Below are positions 1 through 7,126 of a stretch of 64,000 bases of DNA, piece after piece. The DNA comes from Ignavibacteriales bacterium (lineage in GTDB: Bacteria > Bacteroidota > Ignavibacteria > Ignavibacteriales > Melioribacteraceae), in assembly GCA_020635285.1 (NCBI GenBank), contig JACKAB010000007.1:62001-126000 (forward strand), given 5' to 3'. Position 1 is the stretch's first letter, and each line of letters begins with the position of its first letter. The position numbers and the translations under genes were made by a program. Below the pieces are notes generated by a model. It had not been told where the DNA came from, made no database searches, and saw nothing but the letters and a program-made list of their open reading frames with translations.

Positions 1-21
1 TTATGTTAAAAAAGACTTGAC

Positions 22-43
22 AATAAATGAACAATCATTTATT
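22..43. promoter_or_regulatory. Palindromic operator of the first TetR gene
   Basis: A perfect inverted repeat, AATAAATGA (22-30) and TCATTTATT (35-43) around ACAA, lies 8 bases before the tetR start codon. TTGACA at 17-22 just touches its left edge and could be a -35 box. This placement fits autorepression by the TetR protein, but binding is inferred. A related imperfect palindrome lies at 643-658. Confidence 0.6.
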
Positions 44-50
44 TTAGAGT

Positions 51-623
51 ATGAGAATAAAAGATTTACACAAACAAGAAGCTATAATTGAAGCCACGGT
101 AGAATTAGTAAATGAAATTGGATTTGTTTCAAGTTCCGTTTCTAAAATTGCAAAAAAGGCAAATGTTTCTCCAGCAACCTTGTACATTTATTACAAAAAC
201 AAAGAAGATTTACTTGTTTCTACTTACATAGAAATAAAGAAAAAAATGAGTCTGGCTTTATTAAATAATTTTGATGAAGCGAAACCATTCAGAGATATTT
301 TGCAAAATTTTTGGAATAACGGGTTTGAGTTTGTTCAGCAAAATAAAGGTTTGTTTCAATATGCCGAGCAATTTTCCAGTTCTCCCTATTCTGATTTAAT
401 TGATAACAAAGTAATAGAAAAGCATTTTGAACCTATGTATAAAGTTTTGCAAAATGGAATAGACCAAAAAGTAATAAAAGATGTTCCATTTGACATTCTT
501 TCTACCTTTATTTTTTATCCCATTCTAGTTTTATCAAACCCCAAATTGTGTAAAACTGTTAAACTAAACAAATCATCAATAAAGGTGTCGTTTAACTTAG
601 CTTGGGATGCGATTAAGTTGTAA
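51..623 (+). CDS. TetR/AcrR family transcriptional regulator
   Basis: A 190-residue TetR-type repressor. Residues about 10-55 form the N-terminal DNA-binding domain, with the helix-turn-helix around SKIAKKANVSPATLYIYYKN, the usual TetR pattern. The rest is a helical ligand-binding domain whose ligand cannot be read from sequence. The start follows a 9+4+9 palindrome, which suggests autoregulation. The gene is first in a same-strand run (MBL lipoprotein, two SDR oxidoreductases, two EEP phosphoesterases) that it may control, because a similar palindrome precedes the next gene. Family call firm; regulon inferred. Confidence 0.9.
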   Translation: MRIKDLHKQEAIIEATVELVNEIGFVSSSVSKIAKKANVSPATLYIYYKNKEDLLVSTYIEIKKKMSLALLNNFDEAKPFRDILQNFWNNGFEFVQQNKGLFQYAEQFSSSPYSDLIDNKVIEKHFEPMYKVLQNGIDQKVIKDVPFDILSTFIFYPILVLSNPKLCKTVKLNKSSIKVSFNLAWDAIKL

Positions 624-642
624 AAAATTTTAAATAATAATT

Positions 643-658
643 AAACGAATATTCATTT
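643..658. promoter_or_regulatory. Second TetR-like operator, upstream of the MBL lipoprotein
   Basis: AAACGAATATTCATTT is palindromic apart from one mismatched pair and shares the GAA...TTCATTT core with the operator at 22-43. It lies 15 bases before the MBL-fold lipoprotein gene. It is most simply a second site for the adjacent TetR protein. Confidence 0.4.
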
Positions 659-672
659 ATAGAAAGAAATAT

Positions 673-1830
673 ATGAAGAAAAGATTTATCAGTATCATAA
701 AAAAAGGAACCATTGTCTTGTTAGGGCTTGTTCTAATAGGAATGCTTTTTGCTCAATCATGTTCATCATCATCGTATAGTAATAAGGACGTAAAAATGGA
801 AAAAATAGAAAATTCAAAACAATATAAAGATGGAAAATTTATTAATTATAAAGTTAATCCGGATAATATGATGAATATCGCTAAAATGATACCAACAGCT
901 TGGGATTTTTTAGTTACAGATAATGATAGAAAGCCAGATAAAAAATTACCGACACAAAGAATTGATTTTGAACAAATTAAAAATGCAAAGGATAATGAAC
1001 TAAAAGTGACCTGGGTTGGTCACTCATCACAAATAATTAATTTTGATGGAAAAATTATTTTAACAGATCCAGTCTATGATAATAAAACAGTTTTTATGGG
1101 TCCATCAAGATATAATGGAGACGTTCCATTAAGTTTGGATGAAATTCCTGAAATTGATTTGGTTCTTATCTCTCACAATCATTATGATCATTTCAATTCA
1201 ATGACACTTGAGAAAATTCATCCTAAAGTGAAGCAATTTATTGTACCGCTTATGGTTGGCGCTCAATTAGAAAATCTTGGTATTCCAAGAGAAAAAATTA
1301 CGGAATTAGATTGGTGGGATGAAATAACTCCTTTTGATAATTTCTTAATTGCCTTTACCCCAACACAACATTTTTCAGGTAGAGGAATATTTGATAGAGA
1401 TAAAACACTTTGGGGTTCTTATGTTATTCAAGGACCATATCACAAAATATATTTCAGTGGCGACTCAGGGTACTTTGAAGGATTTAAGCAAATAGGCGAT
1501 AAATATGGTCCTTTTGATTATACTTTTATGGAGTGCGGAGCATATAATGAAAAATGGCATTTTGTTCATATGTATCCGGAAGAAACTGTACAAGCACACA
1601 TAGATTTAAAAGGTAAAATTCTTCAGCCAATGCATTGGGGTACTTTTGATTTAGCATTGCATTCTTGGTACGACCCAATGATAAGGGTTGCAAAAGCGGC
1701 TGATAGTTTGGGAATAAAACTTTCTACACCAATAGTTGGAAAAACAATTACAATTAATGAAAACCTAATGACAAAAAGATGGTGGGAAGATGTGATAGGT
1801 TCTGAAAAAATAATAGCAGGTAAAAAGTAA
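673..1830 (+). CDS. MBL-fold metallo-hydrolase lipoprotein (UlaG/NAPE-PLD-like)
   Basis: A 385-residue metallo-beta-lactamase-fold hydrolase with an N-terminal lipoprotein signal: a basic start, a hydrophobic stretch and the lipobox AQSC near residue 30. The zinc-binding HxHxDH motif is seen as SHNHYDHFN near residue 167. Supporting motifs are WVGHSS, FSGDSGY and the late MHWGTF histidine. This arrangement matches the UlaG/RomA/NAPE-PLD-like branch, whose members hydrolyse phosphoester or lactone bonds; the substrate here is unknown. It follows a TetR gene by 49 bases, with a palindrome between them, so it is probably the first regulated gene. Confidence 0.85.
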   Translation: MKKRFISIIKKGTIVLLGLVLIGMLFAQSCSSSSYSNKDVKMEKIENSKQYKDGKFINYKVNPDNMMNIAKMIPTAWDFLVTDNDRKPDKKLPTQRIDFEQIKNAKDNELKVTWVGHSSQIINFDGKIILTDPVYDNKTVFMGPSRYNGDVPLSLDEIPEIDLVLISHNHYDHFNSMTLEKIHPKVKQFIVPLMVGAQLENLGIPREKITELDWWDEITPFDNFLIAFTPTQHFSGRGIFDRDKTLWGSYVIQGPYHKIYFSGDSGYFEGFKQIGDKYGPFDYTFMECGAYNEKWHFVHMYPEETVQAHIDLKGKILQPMHWGTFDLALHSWYDPMIRVAKAADSLGIKLSTPIVGKTITINENLMTKRWWEDVIGSEKIIAGKK

Positions 1831-1871
1831 AAGGGTAAATGATAAACTAATAAAAAAGAGCGAAAATAAAA

Positions 1872-1914
1872 TAAATTCTTGCTAAGAAGCGGAGCGACAT
1901 GAGCCGATCGCCAA
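1872..1914. other. Short G+C-rich intergenic patch
   Basis: Within an otherwise AT-rich gap there is a stretch reading AAGCGGAGCGACATGAGCCG and then ATCGCC, clearly richer in G+C than its surroundings and without an obvious reading frame. It could be a fragment of a dispersed repeat. I found no second copy in this window. Confidence 0.25.
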
Positions 1915-1971
1915 TAAAAAAGAATCTAATATTCATTAAATAATAGATATAAAAAAATAACAGGAGATAAA

Positions 1972-2796
1972 ATGGAAAACAAAGTTTGGTTTATAACAGG
2001 CACATCAAGGGGTTTTGGTAAAATTTGGGCAAAGGCTGCCCTTAAAAGAGGAGATAAAGTAGCGGCGACTGCTAGAAATACAGATTCGCTTGATGATCTT
2101 GTTGAGGAATTTGGCGAAAGTATTCTGCCAATTAAGTTGGATGTTAACAACAGACAAGAAGGAATTGAGGCAGTTAACAAAGCTAATGAACATTTTGGTA
2201 GAATTGATGTTCTAATAAATAATGCTGGTTATGGTTTATTCGGAGCTATTGAAGAAAATAGTGAAGAAGAAGTAAGAGCCCAATTTGAAACAAATTTCTT
2301 TGGGGCCCTTTGGATTACTCAAGCTGCAATTCCAATTATGAGAGCGCAAGGGAGTGGTCATATAATTCAAACATCTAGCATTGGCGGAGTAGCTACATTT
2401 CCAACGCTTGGTGTTTATAATGCTTCTAAGTGGGCACTTGAAGCAGTCAGTGAAGCTATGGCTAATGAAGTTGCGCCACAAGGAATAAAAGTGACAATTG
2501 TAGAACCAGGAGGCTATGCAACCGACTGGGGTGGTGCATCAGCTAAGCAAAGTAATTCTATTAAAGAATATACTCCGATTAAAGAAAATCTGATGGAAAT
2601 GTGGAAAACTATACCTATGGGAAATCCTGAAGCAACAGATGAAGCAATTTTAAAAATAGTAGACTCAGAAAATCCTCCATTAAGACTTTTCTTAGGAGCT
2701 GTTCCAAATCAAATAATTAAAGACGTATATGCAAAAAGATTAAAAGAATGGGATGATTGGAATGATGTTTCAGTAAAAGCACAAGGAAGCATGTAA
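1972..2796 (+). CDS. SDR family NAD(P)-dependent oxidoreductase
   Basis: A 274-residue classical short-chain dehydrogenase/reductase. The nucleotide-binding motif TGTSRGFG is near residue 9, NNAGYG near residue 82, and the catalytic YxxxK is YNASKWALEA near residue 147, with the upstream serine in SSIGG. Residues TARNTDS after the second strand suggest NADP preference. A ribosome site AGGAG precedes the ATG. The substrate is unknown. A hairpin with a T-tract follows, so this gene may end the transcript from the MBL-lipoprotein gene. Confidence 0.88.
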   Translation: MENKVWFITGTSRGFGKIWAKAALKRGDKVAATARNTDSLDDLVEEFGESILPIKLDVNNRQEGIEAVNKANEHFGRIDVLINNAGYGLFGAIEENSEEEVRAQFETNFFGALWITQAAIPIMRAQGSGHIIQTSSIGGVATFPTLGVYNASKWALEAVSEAMANEVAPQGIKVTIVEPGGYATDWGGASAKQSNSIKEYTPIKENLMEMWKTIPMGNPEATDEAILKIVDSENPPLRLFLGAVPNQIIKDVYAKRLKEWDDWNDVSVKAQGSM

Positions 2797-2810
2797 TAAA
2801 ATTTTCTAAA

Positions 2811-2852
2811 TCCGCTGGCAAACTAAAGAAGTAAGTCAGCGGATAGTTTTTT
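2811..2852 (+). terminator. Rho-independent terminator after the first SDR gene
   Basis: Arms TCCGCTG (2811-2817) and CAGCGGA (2837-2843) are followed by a run of six T at 2847-2852. The hairpin lies just after the stop of the SDR gene and before the next SDR gene, which has its own ribosome site. Confidence 0.6.
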
Positions 2853-2872
2853 ATTAAAAAGAGGAAATTCAA

Positions 2873-3769
2873 ATGAGCAAACAAAATTGGACAACAGAAA
2901 ACATTCCCGATCAAAGAGGAAAGGTTGTGATAGTCACTGGGTCGAGCAGTGGAATTGGCTTTGAAGCTGCAAAAGCCTTAACAAACAAAAATGCGAAAGT
3001 AATAATTGCTGTTAGAAATTTAGAAAAGGGTGAAAATGCAAAATCAAAAATTCTAAGCGAAAATAAAAATGCTGATATTGTATTGATGAAATTAGATTTG
3101 GCTGATTTATCCTTAGTAAAAAGTTTTGCTGAAGAATTTAAAAGTAAGTTTAATAAATTGGATTTGCTCATTAACAATGCCGGAGTTATGATTCCCCCCT
3201 ACTCCAAAACAAAAGACGGATTTGAACTGCAGATGGGGACAAATCATTTTGGACATTTTGTATTAACTTTGAAGCTGCTAGAATTATTAGAAAAAACGCC
3301 TAATGCAAGAATTGTAAATGTTAGCAGTAGTGCACATAAATACGGAAATATTAATTTTGATGACTTAACTTGGGAAAAGCGAAAATACAAATCATGGAAA
3401 GCTTATGGCGATAGTAAAATTGCAAATTTGTATTTTACCAAAGAATTATCAACAAGATTAGCAGATAAAAACATTAAAGTCACAGCAGCCCATCCAGGTT
3501 GGACAGCAACTGATTTACAAAGACATTCAAGTATGTTTGAATTTCTAAATCAATTTTTTGCTATGAAACAGGATCAAGGAGCATTACCAACTTTAAGAGC
3601 CGCAACGGATGAAGGTGCCAAAAGCGGAGATTATTATGGGCCGGATGGGTGGCAGGAATGGAGAGGATATCCAATATTAGTTCAGCCAAATGCTTTAGCA
3701 AAAGATGAATCAATCGCCAAAAAATTGTGGGAAGTTTCTGAGGAATTGACTAATGTAAAATTTAATTGA
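2873..3769 (+). CDS. SDR family oxidoreductase (retinol dehydrogenase-like)
   Basis: A 298-residue short-chain dehydrogenase/reductase of the longer type related to retinol dehydrogenases. The glycine motif TGSSSGIGFEAA is near residue 23, NNAGVM near 101, and the active-site tyrosine and lysine are in YGDSKIAN near residue 173. VRNLEKG after strand two suggests NADP(H). RBS GAGGAAA lies 7 bases before the ATG. It is separated from the preceding SDR gene by a terminator and is 17 bases from the following EEP gene, so those two may be cotranscribed. Substrate unknown. Confidence 0.88.
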   Translation: MSKQNWTTENIPDQRGKVVIVTGSSSGIGFEAAKALTNKNAKVIIAVRNLEKGENAKSKILSENKNADIVLMKLDLADLSLVKSFAEEFKSKFNKLDLLINNAGVMIPPYSKTKDGFELQMGTNHFGHFVLTLKLLELLEKTPNARIVNVSSSAHKYGNINFDDLTWEKRKYKSWKAYGDSKIANLYFTKELSTRLADKNIKVTAAHPGWTATDLQRHSSMFEFLNQFFAMKQDQGALPTLRAATDEGAKSGDYYGPDGWQEWRGYPILVQPNALAKDESIAKKLWEVSEELTNVKFN

Positions 3770-3786
3770 GTTGAAGAAAGAAATTA

Positions 3787-4839
3787 ATGAATCAACAAAA
3801 ACGTGTTTTGCTCAATAAAATTAAACGTATTAAATCTTTTGTTACTTTAAATTTTTTAAGATTGTCGGCGATAGTTTTTTTTATTATCATTTTTGCTTAT
3901 TCTTGTTTTTCACCACCAATATTTCACTCAAAGATAAATGATGCAAACAATGTTGATCTAAAAGAGAATGAATTCAGTTTGATCACCTATAATATTCAAT
4001 CTGCGTTTGGTAAAAGTGATAAGAAGATTTCAAGCCTTTCAAATTATTTTAATAAACACAAATATGATTTTGTTGTAATGCAGGAAGTTTTTGATGAAGA
4101 CGTAAGAACTCAGCTTTTACAAAATTTTGACACTTCATTTTATAAAGCAAAGATTCCGCGTGTTGATTATAATAACTTTCCTTCTAATTTAAATCAAGAT
4201 GCGGGCTTGTTTTCAATCTCTCGGTTTCCGCTTGTGGATTTATCACACATAAATTTTGGAGATGACGTTAAAATAACGAATGGCGGAATTCATCAAATGC
4301 TTCAAAAAAGTTTTTCTATTTCTTTAGATTTTTTAGCTAACAAATCTATTCTTGGAAGTCTGCATCAAATTAATGATTCAACAAATTTATTTTTATTTTC
4401 AACTCACTTGCAAGCAATAAGTTCACGATTTCATAAAACTTTCCAGTTGGAACAAATTTATAGATTTATTGTAAATGCCGTTTATACCGTTGTTAAAAAG
4501 GGTGTTGTAAAATCACCGAACAAATTAGTGGTTTTGCTCGTTGGAGATTTAAATTACGATGCTTATTCAGAAAATGATGTAAATACACTTAAAAGCTATT
4601 TGGGAAATCCTCGCGATTTACACAAAGAGTATAACAATCAATTAGAAGAATTCACTTTATTTATTAAATGGATTGGGCTTTACAGAAGAGTAGATTATAT
4701 TTTTGCCTATGATAATATTGGACTAATAAAACTCGGAAAAGTAAAAACAAAATCCATAAATGTTTCTGATATTACAGATGAAGAGAATGGAAGCATCTCA
4801 GATCATTTAGCATTAAAAGCAACATTAGTAATTGAATAA
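3787..4839 (+). CDS. Exported sphingomyelinase-like EEP phosphoesterase, copy 1
   Basis: A 350-residue endonuclease/exonuclease/phosphatase-fold protein with an N-terminal hydrophobic segment ending in a lipobox-like AYSC, so probably a lipoprotein or secreted. Catalytic motifs are in order: TYNIQ (Asn), MQEVFD (Glu, metal), STHLQA, GDLN (Asp/Asn), RVDYIFAY and the terminal SDHLALKA (Asp/His). QEVFD and the STHLQA histidine region resemble bacterial sphingomyelinase C more than DNases, but a nuclease or phosphatase role cannot be excluded. A diverged, frameshifted tandem copy follows directly. Confidence 0.8.
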   Translation: MNQQKRVLLNKIKRIKSFVTLNFLRLSAIVFFIIIFAYSCFSPPIFHSKINDANNVDLKENEFSLITYNIQSAFGKSDKKISSLSNYFNKHKYDFVVMQEVFDEDVRTQLLQNFDTSFYKAKIPRVDYNNFPSNLNQDAGLFSISRFPLVDLSHINFGDDVKITNGGIHQMLQKSFSISLDFLANKSILGSLHQINDSTNLFLFSTHLQAISSRFHKTFQLEQIYRFIVNAVYTVVKKGVVKSPNKLVVLLVGDLNYDAYSENDVNTLKSYLGNPRDLHKEYNNQLEEFTLFIKWIGLYRRVDYIFAYDNIGLIKLGKVKTKSINVSDITDEENGSISDHLALKATLVIE

Positions 4840-4863
4840 AAATAATGGGTACCCGATTAACGG

Positions 4864-4897
4864 ATTATTCCATTCAGTAGACAAATTCTGGAATAAT
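4864..4897. repeat. Inverted repeat between the tandem EEP genes
   Basis: ATTATTCCA (4864-4872) and TGGAATAAT (4889-4897) are perfect complements around a 16-base loop in the 81-base gap between the two EEP phosphoesterase genes. No T-tract follows, so it is a weak terminator candidate or possibly a regulatory hairpin. Confidence 0.35.
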
Positions 4898-4920
4898 AGA
4901 AATATAGAAATTATAAAAAT

Positions 4921-5941
4921 ATGAAAATGAAAAAACATCTCTCTAGAATTAAACTAATAATAGTGCTAACATTATTTGCATCAATGTTTATAGGCTTTCT
5001 CTCGTGTTCCTCTGTCGATTATATTGGAAATGAAAATAAATCAAGTAATAATAATATTTCAAATAACAATGAAATTAGTATTGTTACTTATAACATAAAA
5101 GCTAGTTATGATAAAGAAGATGGACACATTGAGAAGTTGACCGATTTTGTAAAAAGAGATAAATTTGATTTTGTAGTTTTCCAAGAACTTTTTGATGAAA
5201 GTACGCGTGATGAAATTATTGAGAAAACCGATACAAGTTTTTATAGCACAATTATATCCCGAGTAGATTATAATTCATTTCCGGAGTTTATTTTTCAAGA
5301 TGCGGGTTTGTTTATGATGAGCAGATTTCCAAGAATCGATTTATCCACAATTGATTTTGGAGATGATCTAAATAATTCAAATGGAGTTGTTCACACAATT
5401 CTTGATAAAGAATATTCGAAAACAAATGACTTTCTTGCTAATAAATCGGTAATGGGTGCTCTTTACTACATTAATGATTCAACACAATTATTTTTATTTA
5501 CTACACATGTTCAGGCAATTGGAACAACAGAACATAAAGAGTTTCAGTTAACACAAATCAAAAAATTTATTGATAGATATAGTTATAACAGCTGTGAATA
5601 AAGGGATTACGCCATCAACAGAAAATTTAATTGTTTTACTTGCAGGCGATTTTAATTCCAACGCATACAGCCTTGATAGATTTAATAGACTTCAAATGTT
5701 GTTGGGAAATCCGAGAGATTTACATAAAGAATTTAATGGCAATAAAGAAGAATATACTTTCGCATTCCGAGAAGGCAGACCATCTAGAAGGTTTGATTAT
5801 ATTTTTGCTTATGATAAAATAGATGATATACATTTAAAGAAAATCAGAGTAATAAATATCGGCGTGGAAGATGTTAAGGACGATAACGGGAATAGCATTT
5901 CGGATCACATAGCTTTAAAAGCAAGTCTTTCAATTGAGTAA
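4921..5941 (+). pseudogene. Sphingomyelinase-like EEP phosphoesterase, copy 2 (one frameshift)
   Basis: A tandem paralogue of the preceding gene, read in two frames: 4921-5601 carries the signal (lipobox LSCSS), TYNIK, QELFD and TTHVQAIG; 5570-5941 carries LAGDFNSNAY, RFDYIFAY and SDHIALKA. Aligning with copy 1 at QIYRFIVNAVYTVVKKG shows that a single extra base between about 5560 and 5580 breaks the frame. The A6 run at 5560-5565 is the simplest site. All catalytic motifs survive across the break, so this is either a consensus error or a very recent mutation. The product would be about 339 residues. Confidence 0.75.
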
Positions 5942-5951
5942 AAAATAATTA

Positions 5952-6851
5952 TCATTTTCTGTTAACCATAATTACACCTATAATTATTACAATTCCACTT
6001 GCCAGCATTAGCAAAGTAATATTTTCATTTAGTAACAACCATGCGGTAAATACCGTTACAAATGGTTCCAAATAAAGAAAGGCTCCCACTCTATTTGCCG
6101 GTAACTCACTCATTGCTTCAGCCCATATAACGTAAGCAATCCCCGAGCAAAAAATTCCAAGAAATGCAAGCGCACTCCAATCAATAAAGGATAAGGAATA
6201 AAGTCTATTGAAAAAATCCGATGAGATTGTAACAGGTGAAAGAATAACTAACATGGTTATAAACAAATAAAGAATTGTTAAAGATGGAGGATAATCTAAT
6301 GTAACTTTTCTACCATAAAATGAATATATACTCCATGTAAAAGCACTGCCTAAAACAAGTAGATCACCATAGTTTGATATAAAATTTATTGACTTTAAAT
6401 CACCCTTGCTGATTAGAACTAATAATCCTCCAAAGGCAATTGCCGCTCCTACAAGTTGAATAGTACTCATGCGTTCTTTGTAGAATATAAATCCCATAAT
6501 TGCCATAATTACCGGAACAATTCCAATAATCCAGCCAGTGTTTGAGGCTGAAGTGTATTGAAGGCCGGTTACTTGAATCCACAAATGGGTCGTTGAAATT
6601 AGAGCGAGAATAAATATTCCCTTGAGGTCTTTCTTTCTAAGAGAAAAACTTCTTTTTCGGAATAAGGCAATTACTAATACAGAAACAATACCTAAAATGA
6701 GTCGAATATAAATTATGCCCAAGGGTGTTAGTGAGTCGAGTAAACTTTTTGTTGCGACAAAAGATGCCCCCCAAAAAATTACAGCAACTAACGGTTTCCA
6801 AATATTTTTTAGTGATAATAGCAATGAAGTTTTTCCAATTAAAGGAAACAA
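5952..6851 (-). CDS. EamA/DMT family transporter
   Basis: A 299-residue integral membrane protein with about ten hydrophobic segments arranged as two EamA repeats, typical of the drug/metabolite transporter superfamily. FWGASFVATKSLL in the first helix and the conserved SAFTWSIYSFYGRK at the start of the second repeat are family features. These carriers export amino acids, nucleobases or other metabolites; the substrate cannot be inferred here. It converges with the EEP gene upstream. The start follows ATTGCTTATATTTG without a clear Shine-Dalgarno, so an internal start is possible. Confidence 0.85.
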   Translation of the reverse strand: MFPLIGKTSLLLSLKNIWKPLVAVIFWGASFVATKSLLDSLTPLGIIYIRLILGIVSVLVIALFRKRSFSLRKKDLKGIFILALISTTHLWIQVTGLQYTSASNTGWIIGIVPVIMAIMGFIFYKERMSTIQLVGAAIAFGGLLVLISKGDLKSINFISNYGDLLVLGSAFTWSIYSFYGRKVTLDYPPSLTILYLFITMLVILSPVTISSDFFNRLYSLSFIDWSALAFLGIFCSGIAYVIWAEAMSELPANRVGAFLYLEPFVTVFTAWLLLNENITLLMLASGIVIIIGVIMVNRK

Positions 6852-7126
6852 ATATAAGCAATGGGTGCGAATACTGTGATTTGTTTTATTGTTTATTTTT
6901 ACGATAAATGAATTATTGATATTTTTATTTAATGATTAGAGGAGAAAAATGATGTGACCTCTTGAGCTAATTTCTCTAATAATAATCTTAAATTTTGCTT
7001 AATATATTGAGTTGAGAATTCAAATTAGGCCAAATAGCAAAGAAGCAGCAAAACAGAAATAATGAAACGTAATATAAAAAAGTTGGGATTACAATCGATA
7101 ATAATGTCGAGAGAATTGTAAATATT

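Noticed and set aside
1926..2193. Reverse-strand reading frames inside the first SDR gene
   Set aside because: They lie antisense to a well-supported dehydrogenase, have no ribosome sites and no recognisable domains.
5560..5580. Programmed ribosomal frameshift in the second EEP gene
   Set aside because: No slippery heptamer followed by a pseudoknot or stem is evident, and many unrelated genes in the window show the same kind of break.
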